From Alphaproteobacteria bacterium (GTDB lineage: Bacteria > Pseudomonadota > Alphaproteobacteria > CACIAM-22H2), in the NCBI GenBank assembly GCA_017308135.1, contig JAFKFM010000009.1, positions 434,001-498,000 on the forward strand: a DNA stretch of 64,000 bases, read 5' to 3'. The position numbers were made by a program, and so were the translations under genes. Below are positions 1-8,651 of this stretch, piece after piece. Below the pieces are notes generated by a model. It had not been told where the DNA came from. It saw only the letters and a list, made by a program, of their open reading frames with translations, and made no database searches. Numbering within the stretch: position 1 is the stretch's first letter; every line of letters starts with the position of its first letter.

Positions 1-534
1 GGAGATCGCGCCCTGAAGGGCGAAATCGCCGTGGCGCTTGGCGAACTCGGCCAGGATCGCGGCACTGGCTTTGCGCGACGCCTCGGTCCATTCGTTCGGG
101 CAAATCGCGTGGGCGAGGCGCTCGTAAGCCGGGTTCTCGGGATAGGGGCGGATATGGTCGACGAAATTGCGGTTGAGGTCGACATTGTCCTCGTTCACCC
201 GGCGCAGCCAGGCGAAGCCGTGCGGATTGACGGCATGCAGATGAAGCTGCGCCACGTCCGGCGGAATCTCGCGCCACGCCCCTGTCGCGTACCACGCGGT
301 TTGCGCGCCCGAGCCGCAGAAACCTTCGATGCCGTGCGTGGCCGAAATCGTGACCAGCACGCGGTCGGCGACCATCGGACCCGACCACACGGCATCGCAG
401 AAAAGCTGTTCGCCCCGGGGCCCGCGCAGCGGGTTTTGGAAGGCGCGATAGCGCGTCGCATGGGGCTTGGCGGCGGCGAGGAATTTCTCCCGCGCGCCGG
501 TGTAATCCCGGGCGAAATGGCTGTCGGCGGACAT
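1..534 (-). CDS. DUF2817 / M14-like metallopeptidase family protein (3' end beyond window)
   Basis: The minus frame is open from an ATG at 534 to the window edge, giving 178 residues of an incomplete protein. The translation begins MSADSHFARDYTGARE and carries ATHGIEGFCGSG and NPHGFAWLRRVNEDNVDLNRNF. These are the hallmark segments of DUF2817 proteins, which resemble zinc carboxypeptidases of family M14: the H-G-x-E-G motif would supply metal ligands and the V-D-L-N-R-N motif the substrate-binding Asn-Arg. The substrate is unknown. The C-terminal half, with the remaining zinc ligand and the catalytic Glu, is outside the window. It diverges from the TPR gene that follows. Confidence 0.75.
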   Translation of the reverse strand, partial: MSADSHFARDYTGAREKFLAAAKPHATRYRAFQNPLRGPRGEQLFCDAVWSGPMVADRVLVTISATHGIEGFCGSGAQTAWYATGAWREIPPDVAQLHLHAVNPHGFAWLRRVNEDNVDLNRNFVDHIRPYPENPAYERLAHAICPNEWTEASRKASAAILAEFAKRHGDFALQGAIS

Positions 535-595
535 TCCCCTTGTTAGACCTTCGCCTGCCCGAAAATGCAAGTTTACAGCCGCCCGGCGGGCGCGC

Positions 596-1189
596 ATGAT
601 TTCCCCCATGCGTATTTCGGGGCGCTTGGCATCGATGCTGGACCTCGGTAGGGCGATGGCCCTCGCCGTAATGCTCGTCTTCGCCGCCGTTCCGGCCGAC
701 GCAGCGCAAGATGCCCGCCTCGACCCGCTGTTCGAAAAGCTGAAAGCCGCCGCCGACGCGCGCGAGGCGCAGATCTACGAAAACGCCATCTGGCGCGTGT
801 GGCTGGAGCCGGACGATGGTGCGATCAACTCGCTGATGCGCCTGGGGCTCGACGCGCAGAATCGCGGCGACATGTTCGGCGCCTTCGCGATCTACGACGC
901 GATCACGGGCCTGAAGCCCGATTACGCCGAAGGCTGGAACCGCCGCGCGACCGTGCTGTTCCTGCTCGACCGGCTGGAGGAGTCGCGCAAGGACGCCGAG
1001 AAGACCTTGGAGCTGGAGCCGCGCCATTTCGGCGCGCTGTCGGGCTTGGGCCTGATCGCGATGCGCCAAAACCACCCCGACAAGGCGCTGGAGGTCTTGG
1101 AAAAGGCCCTGGCGATCAACCCCCATATGGCCAATGTGCGCGGCCAGGTCGAACAGTTGCGCAAAAAAGCGCGCGACGGCGCGATCTAG
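596..1189 (+). CDS. Exported tetratricopeptide repeat protein
   Basis: A 197-residue protein with a hydrophobic N-terminal segment (LGRAMALAVMLVFAAVPADAA) that reads as a signal peptide cleaved near residue 37. The mature part is helical, with about three TPR units between residues 85 and 190. The clearest are AEGWNRRATVLFLLDRLEES and the unit ending LEKALAINPH. It is probably a periplasmic scaffold with no enzymatic motif. A second in-frame ATG at 608 gives a slightly shorter signal peptide and is an equally good start. It lies 59 bases upstream of msrP on the same strand and may share its transcript. Confidence 0.7.
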   Translation: MISPMRISGRLASMLDLGRAMALAVMLVFAAVPADAAQDARLDPLFEKLKAAADAREAQIYENAIWRVWLEPDDGAINSLMRLGLDAQNRGDMFGAFAIYDAITGLKPDYAEGWNRRATVLFLLDRLEESRKDAEKTLELEPRHFGALSGLGLIAMRQNHPDKALEVLEKALAINPHMANVRGQVEQLRKKARDGAI

Positions 1190-1248
1190 TAACTTCCGGC
1201 TTACGTAAAGCGAAACGCCGGAGACAGATTCATTCGGAGACGAAACCC

Positions 1249-2205
1249 ATGTTGATCCGTCGCCCCCGCGGCTGGGAAATTCCCGAACGCGAAACCACCC
1301 CCGAAGCCTTGTGGACGCGCCGGCGCACGCTGGGCGCAGGGCTTGGCATGATTGCCGGCGGATTGCTTGGCGGCGGGCGCAATGCGATCGCCCAGGAAGA
1401 TCCGTCGGCGGGGCTGTATCCGGCGATGCGCAACATGCGCTATCGCGTCGATCGCGAGATTTCGGCCGAGAACGACGCGACGACGTTCAACAATTTCTAT
1501 GAATTCGGCACCTCGAAAACCATCTGGCGCGCGGCCGAGAAACTGCCGATCCGCCCCTGGCAGGTGCGCATCGAGGGCATGGTCGAACAGCCGCGCACGG
1601 TGGATTTCGACGATATCCTGAAGGCGATGACGCTGGAGGAACGCGTCTATCGCTTCCGCTGCGTCGAAGCCTGGGCGATGACCGTGCCGTGGTCGGGCTT
1701 CGCGCTGAAGCAATTCGTCGAATGGTGCAAGCCGACCTCCAGCGCCAAATACGTCGTGATGCAGACGTTCCAGAACCCGTCGGTCGCCAGCGGCCAGCGC
1801 GCGACCTGGTATCCCTGGCCCTATACTGAAGGCCTGACGATCGACGAGGCGACCAACGAACTCGCCTTCATCGCGACCGGTCTTTACGGCAAGCCGATCC
1901 CGCGCCAAAACGGCGCACCCTTGCGCCTGGTCACGCCGTGGAAATACGGCTTCAAGGGCGTCAAATCGATCGTGCGCTTCAATTTCACCGACCAGCGCCC
2001 GAAGACGTTCTGGGAACAGCTTCAGGCCAGCGAATACGGGTTCTGGGCGAACGTGAACCCGCGCGTCGCCCATCCGCGCTGGAGCCAGGCGAGCGAGGAA
2101 GTGCTTGGGACCGGCAAGCGCGTGCCCACGCAGCTTTTCAACGGCTACGGCGATTACGTGGCGGACCTGTACACCAACCGCCAGGACGAACGGCTCTGGG
2201 CCTAA
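1249..2205 (+). CDS. msrP: Protein-methionine-sulfoxide reductase catalytic subunit MsrP
   Basis: 318 residues. MsrP is a periplasmic molybdopterin enzyme that repairs oxidised methionines in envelope proteins. A twin-arginine signal (WTRRRTLGAGLG, residues 22-33) precedes a hydrophobic stretch ending NAIAQE. The molybdenum-ligating cysteine is Cys138 in YRFRCVEAW, and the fold's conserved RFRCVEAWAMTVPWSGF and PWKYGFKGVKSI segments are present. The start is the ATG at 1249, because this is where the Tat signal begins; the open frame extends much further upstream without similarity. Its membrane partner MsrQ is not adjacent but lies at 14999-15811 on the other strand. Confidence 0.93.
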   Translation: MLIRRPRGWEIPERETTPEALWTRRRTLGAGLGMIAGGLLGGGRNAIAQEDPSAGLYPAMRNMRYRVDREISAENDATTFNNFYEFGTSKTIWRAAEKLPIRPWQVRIEGMVEQPRTVDFDDILKAMTLEERVYRFRCVEAWAMTVPWSGFALKQFVEWCKPTSSAKYVVMQTFQNPSVASGQRATWYPWPYTEGLTIDEATNELAFIATGLYGKPIPRQNGAPLRLVTPWKYGFKGVKSIVRFNFTDQRPKTFWEQLQASEYGFWANVNPRVAHPRWSQASEEVLGTGKRVPTQLFNGYGDYVADLYTNRQDERLWA

Positions 2206-2244
2206 CACGTTGAGAATCCGGCGGGGCGGGCGTATATCCGGGCC

Positions 2245-4170
2245 ATGCCGGACTCTTCCCCCGCCCGCCCGGAAACGGCGCGGCGCGCCCTTCCGATCGA
2301 GACCTTCGACAACCGCACGGGCGGCGACGCGCTATTCCGCGCGGTCGGCCATCCGCTGGCCGTGGAACCCGCGCGCAAACTCGCGGCCGAGTTGGCGGCG
2401 AAAGGCCCCGTCGCGATCTACGATCCGTTCGGCGCTTGGGCGGCCATATCGTCGCTGCAGGATTTCTCCGGCATTGAAATCGCCGGGCTCTACGGCCAAA
2501 ACCACGCCCATATCGGCCGCGAGATCGCGGGGCTGAAGGTCCAACCGGTTTCGCGCATCGCCGCGTCGGGCGCCAAAGCGGTTTTCGTCGCCGCGTTCGA
2601 CACCGAGCCGCTGATCGCCCAGATCAAGCCGTGGCTGCAAGACGGCGTTGCGGTCGCCACACTCGACGCGATGCGCATTCCCGACGCGCTGATCACGGAC
2701 AAGAAGCGCTATCTGTCGACCTATAACTTCGTCACGAATCTCGTGCTGTTCGTCGACGAACCCCAGCGCCATTCGCGCATGGTCAGCGCCAATTACTGGG
2801 CGGGCTATGGCGCCAAGAACGTGCGCGCCTGGTTCCGCCTGTTCGATGCCGACGGCCGGCCCCTCGCCACCTGGGACGAAACTTTGGCGCCGGGCGTATC
2901 GGCCTTCACGGTCGATAGCCGCGAGGTCCGCCAGCGTTTCGGGCTTGGCGATTTCGTCGGTCAGTTGTTCATCCACATGATCGACGTGACCGGCCACGAC
3001 GTTTTGAAATACGCGCTGGATTTCTGGGGGAAGGACGAAATCACCTGCACCCACGACGCGAACCCATGGCCCGCCGATTATTACGCCGGGATTCCCGCCC
3101 CCCGCACGGGCGAACGCGTGCGCGTATGGGTGCAGAACGCGCATTCCTGCCCGATCCCCGCCGACGGCGTGAAATTCGCGCGCATGGGGACCGACGCATG
3201 GGTGCCGATGAAAGCACCGATCCCCGGCTTCGGCATGCGCGCGGTCGATATGGGCGAGTTGCTGCCGTCTTTGTCCTGGCCGCAGCAGATCGAGATGGAT
3301 GCGGGCAAATTCGTCGTGCGCCCGCGCTACGAGGTCGAGATTGCGGGCAAGCGCCACGTCGCGCACGCCAATGTCGAGCGCAGCGATCTGAAGCCCGATG
3401 CGGATATCGCGAAACTGGGGGCGGATTTCGGCAAGGGCTTCATCCTGCCCGCCCCGATCCTGCCGCTCGCCGATTTCACCGGCGTGGCGCTGCCCACGCC
3501 GATGGCGCGCGGCCAAGCGACGCTGCCGCTGATCGCGCGCTTCTACGACAAGGACGGCGCGCTGGCGCGCGAGGAGTTCCTCGGCAATCTCGCGCGCGAC
3601 CATGCGCATGAAGTGCCCCTCACCGCCGATCTCGCCGGCGGCTACGGCCATGTCGAACTGTCCTACGATTTCCGCGACGGCGGCGGCGGCGATGGCTGGA
3701 TCCACGCGTTGTTCCGCTACGCGCGCAAAGCCGGCGCCGCGCATGCCGCCGAGACGAGCTTCGGCAGCCATATCTTCAACACCGCCCTCGTGTTCAAGAA
3801 CGAGCCGCAATCCTATATCGGCCGTCCGCCGGGTCTGACGACGCGGCTGTTCCTCAGCCTCGGCGTCGACGCGCAAGACGCGTTCTGCCATTTGATCTAT
3901 CCCGCCTCCACGCCGTGGCGGAAGACATCCGAGACCGTGCTGGAACTGCACGACGCCACCGGCACCAAGTTCGCCGAATCGTCGCTCGCGATCCCGTGCT
4001 CGGGCTCGCGGCTGTGGCGCGTGTCGGAGCATTTCGCCAAGGCGGATATCGCGAAAGCGGCCGGCGGCGGCTATGTGCTGATCCGCGATCGGACCTGCCG
4101 CCTGTTCGGCTATCACGGGCTCGCCGAACCCGATGGGCGCTTCAGCCTCGACCACATGTTCGGCTTCTAG
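2245..4170 (+). CDS. Unrecognised 641-residue protein coupled to a glycosyltransferase
   Basis: I do not recognise a family. There is no signal peptide or membrane span. Residues about 55-140 look like a small Rossmann-type fold (GPVAIYDPFGAWAAISSL, then GAKAVFVAAFDTE), reminiscent of the nucleotide-binding parts of sugar-modifying enzymes. Residues about 170-640 are rich in short beta-type segments with Trp, Tyr and His (TCTHDANPWPADYYAG, YGHVELSYDFRDGG). The stop at 4168-4170 overlaps the GTG start of the downstream GT4 glycosyltransferase by one base, so the two are probably translationally coupled and act in the same cell-surface or glycan process. The role is inferred from context only. 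Confidence 0.6.
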   Translation: MPDSSPARPETARRALPIETFDNRTGGDALFRAVGHPLAVEPARKLAAELAAKGPVAIYDPFGAWAAISSLQDFSGIEIAGLYGQNHAHIGREIAGLKVQPVSRIAASGAKAVFVAAFDTEPLIAQIKPWLQDGVAVATLDAMRIPDALITDKKRYLSTYNFVTNLVLFVDEPQRHSRMVSANYWAGYGAKNVRAWFRLFDADGRPLATWDETLAPGVSAFTVDSREVRQRFGLGDFVGQLFIHMIDVTGHDVLKYALDFWGKDEITCTHDANPWPADYYAGIPAPRTGERVRVWVQNAHSCPIPADGVKFARMGTDAWVPMKAPIPGFGMRAVDMGELLPSLSWPQQIEMDAGKFVVRPRYEVEIAGKRHVAHANVERSDLKPDADIAKLGADFGKGFILPAPILPLADFTGVALPTPMARGQATLPLIARFYDKDGALAREEFLGNLARDHAHEVPLTADLAGGYGHVELSYDFRDGGGGDGWIHALFRYARKAGAAHAAETSFGSHIFNTALVFKNEPQSYIGRPPGLTTRLFLSLGVDAQDAFCHLIYPASTPWRKTSETVLELHDATGTKFAESSLAIPCSGSRLWRVSEHFAKADIAKAAGGGYVLIRDRTCRLFGYHGLAEPDGRFSLDHMFGF

Positions 4171-5285
4171 TGAAGCTTCTCTTCCTCTCGCACCAAGGCG
4201 ATCTGGGCGGGGCGACCTCGGCGATGGTCGAGGGGATCGAAGCGCTGATCGCGCGCGGCCATAGCGCCGAAGTGTGGATGCCCGATGCGGGCAGCATGAT
4301 CGCGCGATTGGAAAAACTCGGCGTCAAACATCGCATCGTCGATCTGCCGCTTTGGGCCAGCACCAAAGGCCGCAAAGCGTGGCGCCTGCGCTGGCGCACG
4401 TGGCGCGCCATCGCCGCCTTGGCCGCGCTGTTGCGCGACGCGCAACCCGATCTCGTCGTCACCAACACGATGGTGCTGGGTGTCGGCGCGCTTGCCGCCG
4501 AGCGCGCGGGGCTCAAACACGTCTGGTGGATCCACGAATTCGGCCGCGAGGATCATGGTCTGGAATTCGCGGGCGGCGACGCGTGGGCGGCCGCGATCAT
4601 GCGCCGCACGACGTCGCTCGCGATCGTCAATTCCGACGCCGTCGCGGCGAAATACGCGAATTTCCTGCCGCGCGGGAAAATCGCGCGCGTCTATTACCGC
4701 ATCGATCCGACACCGGCGGCGAACGTTCCCGATTACGAGCCCTCGGGCGCGTTCCATCTCGCCTTGCCGGGCTCGCTCAACCCGCAAAAGGGCCAAGCCG
4801 ATGCGATCGCCGCGTTGACGATCCTGGCGCGCGGGAATAAGCGCCCGCATCTGCATTTCTTCGGCGAAGGGGCCGAAGGCTACACCACGCGTTTGCGCGA
4901 TGCGGCGCGCGACGGCGGCGTGGACGCGCAAACACATTTCCACGGCCATGTGCGCGATCTGGGGGCAAAGCTTGCGAAAGCCAACGCCGTGCTGGTCACG
5001 TCGCGCAACGAAGCCTTCGGCCGCGTGACGGTCGAAGCGTTACGCGCGAACGTGCCGGTGATCGCGAGCGATGCGGGCGGTACGCGCGAATTGATCGACG
5101 ACGGCACGACCGGCTTGCTCTATCCGCCGGGTGATGGCGCGGCCCTCGCGCGCCAGATCGCGCGCGTGATGGACGATCCCAAGTTCGCGCAAAGCCTCGC
5201 AGCTGCGGGCGCCGCTTGGGCGGGACCGCGCTTCGGCGCCGCCGAGTTCGCCGACAATCTCGAAGCGGCGCTCAAGCGCGCTTAG
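4170..5285 (+). CDS. GT4-family glycosyltransferase
   Basis: 371 residues from a GTG at 4170 that overlaps the preceding stop by one base. The N-terminal Rossmann domain starts KLLFLSHQGDLGGATSAMVEG, typical of GT-B enzymes. The C-terminal domain has LALPGSLNPQKGQADAI, HFFGEG and the donor-binding E-x7-E region SRNEAFGRVTVEALRANVPV followed by ASDAGGTRELI. It should transfer a sugar from a nucleotide-sugar donor in the cytoplasm; the acceptor is unknown. It converges on the GNAT gene, and their stop codons overlap at 5282-5285. Confidence 0.88.
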   Translation: MKLLFLSHQGDLGGATSAMVEGIEALIARGHSAEVWMPDAGSMIARLEKLGVKHRIVDLPLWASTKGRKAWRLRWRTWRAIAALAALLRDAQPDLVVTNTMVLGVGALAAERAGLKHVWWIHEFGREDHGLEFAGGDAWAAAIMRRTTSLAIVNSDAVAAKYANFLPRGKIARVYYRIDPTPAANVPDYEPSGAFHLALPGSLNPQKGQADAIAALTILARGNKRPHLHFFGEGAEGYTTRLRDAARDGGVDAQTHFHGHVRDLGAKLAKANAVLVTSRNEAFGRVTVEALRANVPVIASDAGGTRELIDDGTTGLLYPPGDGAALARQIARVMDDPKFAQSLAAAGAAWAGPRFGAAEFADNLEAALKRA

Positions 5286-5833
5286 ACGGGTGCCAGCCCG
5301 TGCCGCGTTTGCATCGCGGCGGCGAGGCCGAAGCCCTCCTCGTAGGCTTCGCTGGCGAGCGAGAGCGGGTCGGGGAACGGCAAGCGCAGATCGGCCCAGG
5401 CTTGGCCATCGGTGATGTCGAGCTCGCCGCCGAATTTGCGCGCGATGCGGCGCATCGGCCCGTTGTCGAGTAGACACACCATCCGCAAACGCCGCAGCAT
5501 GCGATTGCGCGCGAGCACGATCACGCGGCGCAGAAATTCGCTGCCCAAGCCTTCGTCGCGCCGCCCGGGCGCCACCGCGACGGCGAATTCGCCCTCGCGC
5601 GACAAATCGCCAGCGGCCGGCAAATGCAATTCCGCCGTGCCGATCAGATTGGCGCCGTCGAAGCAACCGACGATGGCCGCACGACGCCAATCGATCCCCG
5701 CGACATAGGCGCGGATCGCTTGGTCCGAGACCGGGGCGGAAAACCGAGAACGCCGGTCGCGCGAATCCAGCGCGACCAGATGTGCTGTCAGCGCCTCGGC
5801 ATCGAAGGAATGTAAACGTCGGAAGTAACGCAT
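5282..5833 (-). CDS. GNAT-family N-acetyltransferase
   Basis: 183 residues if started at the ATG at 5833 (MRYFRRLHSFDAEAL). A longer frame to 5941 adds a low-quality Arg/His-rich extension, so I prefer the internal start. The acetyl-CoA core is visible as GEFAVAVAPGRRDEGLGSEF, where the R-R-D-E-G-L-G segment is the pyrophosphate-binding R/Q-x-x-G-x-G/A variant. VCLLDNGPMRRIARKFGGEL is the usual late helix-strand of the fold. The acceptor substrate cannot be read from sequence. The gene stands alone between a glycosyltransferase and the dioxygenase pair. Confidence 0.78.
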   Translation of the reverse strand: MRYFRRLHSFDAEALTAHLVALDSRDRRSRFSAPVSDQAIRAYVAGIDWRRAAIVGCFDGANLIGTAELHLPAAGDLSREGEFAVAVAPGRRDEGLGSEFLRRVIVLARNRMLRRLRMVCLLDNGPMRRIARKFGGELDITDGQAWADLRLPFPDPLSLASEAYEEGFGLAAAMQTRHGLAPV

Positions 5834-6010
5834 TTCGCCCGGCTCCCTCGCCAAACAATGGGAATCGGACGTTTCGCTCCACCGGCGGGGATGACCGGGG
5901 CGCCCATGTTCGAAGACGGGTCGCCCGACGCGGTCACGCATCCGGTGTCGGCACTATCCCCCTACCCCAGGCGGGGGTCAAATGACTTTTGTGCAATGCA
6001 GCAAAGATCG

Positions 6011-6676
6011 CTAATTCGGGAATAGAACCGGGGCGTTGGCAAACGCCAGCTCGTGGCGCGAGCGCCATTCCGGCTTCACGTAATTGACGATGATCGACTT
6101 GCGCACGCCGTCGATCTTGCGCTTTTCGAAGCCGTGCCACGTGTCGTCGCCGGGCACGAAAATCAGCCCGCGCCCGAAGCCGAACGGGGCGGCACCGAGA
6201 TGGCGTTTCTCGGCATCGTAGATATCCGTGCCCATCGCCGGATCGTCGCCGAGATAGACCAGCATGGTGAAAAGTTTGGCGCCGATATCGGTGTGCGGCT
6301 CCAGCCAGAACCCGTCGCGATCCTGGCAATATTCGATGCGCAGGCTTGCCCCTTCCAAGGGCGCACCGGTCGCGTCGGCCAGCATTGCCACCGTTTCGGG
6401 CGCTTGGAAAGTCTGCGCGACCGCTTGGCAGGTGCCGTCCCACAAATCGCCGGGGGCGAAAAAGCGGCGGCTCGAGTTATGCGTCTCGCGCCGCCCTTGC
6501 GTGTCGCCGATCTCGGCCGGCGGCGCGGGCAGTTCGGCGAGCGCGGTCAGCGTTTCGTCGGGTAACGCGTCGGTCAGCAGCCAATGGCGGAACGGCGTTT
6601 CGCGGATGCGCGCCGAGGCGAGGCTGGCGGCGAAAGCATCGGCGATCTTCACGGCGCAGATATCGACGATTTGCAT
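6011..6676 (-). CDS. 2OG-Fe(II) oxygenase family protein (second of tandem pair)
   Basis: 221 residues. The iron-binding facial triad is visible as His128-x-Asp130 in LEPHTDIGAKL and a distal His181 in DDTWHGFEKRK, with Arg192 (DGVRKSIIVNYV) placed to bind 2-oxoglutarate. This is the usual double-stranded beta-helix layout. The ATG at 6676 follows a GGAGG about ten bases upstream and sits just after the stop of the preceding dioxygenase gene, so the two form a coupled operon. A GTG six bases upstream is the alternative start. The substrate is unknown; relatives hydroxylate small molecules or protein side chains. Confidence 0.8.
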   Translation of the reverse strand: MQIVDICAVKIADAFAASLASARIRETPFRHWLLTDALPDETLTALAELPAPPAEIGDTQGRRETHNSSRRFFAPGDLWDGTCQAVAQTFQAPETVAMLADATGAPLEGASLRIEYCQDRDGFWLEPHTDIGAKLFTMLVYLGDDPAMGTDIYDAEKRHLGAAPFGFGRGLIFVPGDDTWHGFEKRKIDGVRKSIIVNYVKPEWRSRHELAFANAPVLFPN

Positions 6677-6678
6677 GA

Positions 6679-7314
6679 TCACGCGGCCTCCTCGCCGCCG
6701 GAGAGAAGACGCTTGGCGAAGGCCGAAGCGCGATGGCGCGCGATTTCCCACGCGGCGATCGCGCGGCCGGTCATCCAGTTGAACATCACGTAGCGCCGCT
6801 CGCCTTCGAAGGGCTTGTGGCCGTGCCAGGAGTTTTCGGTGCGGCGGAAGGCGACGAGCGTGCCCGCATCGGGCGGCACTTCGGCGATGTAGTCGTCGAT
6901 GTCGCCGGGCCCGCGCAGGAAGCGCAAACGCCCGCCCGCATTCGCCCACGGCCGATTGAGATAGAGCAGCGACGTGACGAATTTCGCGGTGGAATCGACA
7001 TGGATCTTGCCGTCGCTCGCGCGCGCCCTTGCGCGCACCGTGACCATCAAGGGCCGCCCGTCGAGGTCGACGCCGAACTTCGCGGCGTAAGCCGCCCGCA
7101 ACGCGGGGCTTTGGATTTCATCGATCAGCGCGCGAAAGGCGGGACCGCCGCCAGCTTCGTCGGCGGGATAAAGCCCCGCCCCGGACAGCTTGGGAAAGTC
7201 GCGCTCGATCTCTTCCGCAGCCCCTTCGCGCAAGATGCCGCTGGCCAGGAAATGGTCGAAGGGCTCGCGGCGCAACGGGGCGGCACGCAACGCGTCGAGA
7301 TCGATAAACGCCAT
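6679..7314 (-). CDS. 2OG-Fe(II) oxygenase family protein (first of tandem pair)
   Basis: 211 residues beginning MAFIDLDALRAAPLRREPF. The metal triad is His105-x-Asp107 (GKIHVDSTAKF) and His164 (NSWHGHKPFEGERR), with Arg173/174 for 2-oxoglutarate. It is clearly related in architecture to the next gene but not a recent duplicate: the catalytic neighbourhoods differ (IHVDSTAKFVTSLLYLN against EPHTDIGAKLFTMLVYLG). The stop codon is two bases from the start of that gene. The pair may act successively on one substrate, or on related ones, but this is inference. Confidence 0.8.
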   Translation of the reverse strand: MAFIDLDALRAAPLRREPFDHFLASGILREGAAEEIERDFPKLSGAGLYPADEAGGGPAFRALIDEIQSPALRAAYAAKFGVDLDGRPLMVTVRARARASDGKIHVDSTAKFVTSLLYLNRPWANAGGRLRFLRGPGDIDDYIAEVPPDAGTLVAFRRTENSWHGHKPFEGERRYVMFNWMTGRAIAAWEIARHRASAFAKRLLSGGEEAA

Positions 7315-7561
7315 AGGAACGATAGCCTCGCGGGGTTGACCGGGGCTTCATGCCCGTCCCCACCCCCCGGCGGCCTTGATCCAGCGCAATTGCGAGGTAC
7401 GGCGCGACGCTACGTCGCAGATCGGATAGATCGCAAAACAATTAAGCCCGAGATTACGATTATTATTGGAATAGATTTGTTTTATCTTGACTCAATCTAT
7501 GAAAAATAATCAACATTTTACAAAATGATGGATTGTCGCTCAAAACAATAGGGGAAGCTCG
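7315..7561. other. AT-rich intergenic segment upstream of unknown membrane protein
   Basis: Composition drops sharply after about 7435. The stretch from there to 7545 is rich in A/T runs (for example attattattgg and gaaaaataatcaacattt), unlike any other intergenic region here. It probably holds the promoter of the 7562 gene. I could not fix a single -35/-10 pair because several AT-rich hexamers fit. Confidence 0.4.
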
Positions 7562-8509
7562 GTGTCTGATTTGTCCGGCGCTATTGCTGTACTTGGAAAG
7601 CCATACAAAATAACTCGATCGAGACTAGGGGCGATAACGAAGGTATTCACCGAACAATTCCTTTGCGATGTCACCGCCCTTCAAGAACTATTTCAGAGTG
7701 TAAGTGAAAAACTAGCATCGGCGCCGGCAACCGAAACCCCAACCTTTTCATTTCTAATTTCATTCTCAGATCAGACACATCATGACGGAGTTACCTCCGA
7801 CCTAACTCAAATGACGACCATCCCAATTGGCAAACAAACCGAACGAATTGTAGCTCGGTGGGGAATCGCACAAACTATCGATGAAGTCAGAAACGAATTG
7901 ACAATTACCGTCAGGATATCAAATCCGATTAATCCTTTAGTATTCCTTCAAGCAGCGCTCTCAAAATCGCCAAGTGATCTTGATAACTTTCAATTTGAGA
8001 TGGGATCGACTTGTGTAACAGTTGATGGAGCGACCCAGAACTTTTCTGATGAAGTCTTCTTGCGCATTCAGAATTGGATTGAAGCCCGAAACAAGCCTCA
8101 TTCCTTTCTGAATATTCATGGCTTCTATTTAAAATATGAATTTTATCTAGATAAACTCGGCCTCGCTCTCCTTCCTTTTCTAACTGCAACCCTGGCTTCC
8201 CTTTGGGCTGCGCGGCTTCCAGACATCAGGGATCAATTGACAGCAGCGCCAATGATCTTCGGCTTATTCTTAATTATTCACGGGTTTTGCCATGATCTCA
8301 CTATAAAGATGTCTCGATGGGCAAACCGATCGAGACATATAAGCTTGTTCCAAATCACCAATGGCGACCTTGATGCGTTGAATAAATTAGCCGCAAAAGC
8401 GAATAATAGTGCGCTTAAGCTAATTGCGTCGCTTGTTTTGCAATTTTTGCTCAACATCGCAGCCGGTATTGCATGTTGGTGGATGACCCTACCTTCTGCC
8501 GCAACGTGA
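7562..8509 (+). CDS. Unknown membrane protein in an AT-rich island
   Basis: 315 residues from a GTG at 7562, preceded by AGGGGAAGC. Base composition is far more AT-rich than all neighbours (one 60-base line I counted was about 47% GC), and codon use favours AAT, AAA, TTT and ATA, which the flanking genes avoid. Residues 1-190 look soluble and mixed alpha/beta. Three hydrophobic segments follow: LGLALLPFLTATLASLW (near 204), MIFGLFLIIHGFCHDL (near 235) and the C-terminal LIASLVLQFLLNIAAGIA. I recognise no family. The composition suggests acquisition by horizontal transfer; the function is unknown. Confidence 0.65.
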   Translation: MSDLSGAIAVLGKPYKITRSRLGAITKVFTEQFLCDVTALQELFQSVSEKLASAPATETPTFSFLISFSDQTHHDGVTSDLTQMTTIPIGKQTERIVARWGIAQTIDEVRNELTITVRISNPINPLVFLQAALSKSPSDLDNFQFEMGSTCVTVDGATQNFSDEVFLRIQNWIEARNKPHSFLNIHGFYLKYEFYLDKLGLALLPFLTATLASLWAARLPDIRDQLTAAPMIFGLFLIIHGFCHDLTIKMSRWANRSRHISLFQITNGDLDALNKLAAKANNSALKLIASLVLQFLLNIAAGIACWWMTLPSAAT

Positions 8510-8616
8510 CTTAAACAGCACAGCTGTCAAACTCTGCAATGCTGCGTGCCAAGGCCAAAATATCGCCCCAGGCGAGCTTTGCACTTAAGTCGGAACTGCT
8601 CCGCTCCCTATCGGGA

Positions 8617-8651
8617 AAATAAAAAAAACGCCCGGTGCAATGCACCGGGCG
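8617..8651 (-). terminator. Strong rho-independent terminator
   Basis: The minus strand reads CGCCCGGTGCA, T, TGCACCGGGCG (8651 to 8629). This gives a near-perfect GC-rich stem of about ten pairs, followed immediately by eight T and then ATTTT. It is the clearest intrinsic terminator in the window and terminates minus-strand transcription from the candidate sRNA and/or the LysR gene. Confidence 0.85.

Noticed and set aside
2332-4155. A 607-codon minus-strand frame opposite the unknown 641-residue gene
   Set aside because: I considered this because the plus-strand gene is itself unrecognised. The plus protein has a normal amino acid balance and a one-base overlap with the next gene, while the minus frame has very high Arg/His/Gln content.
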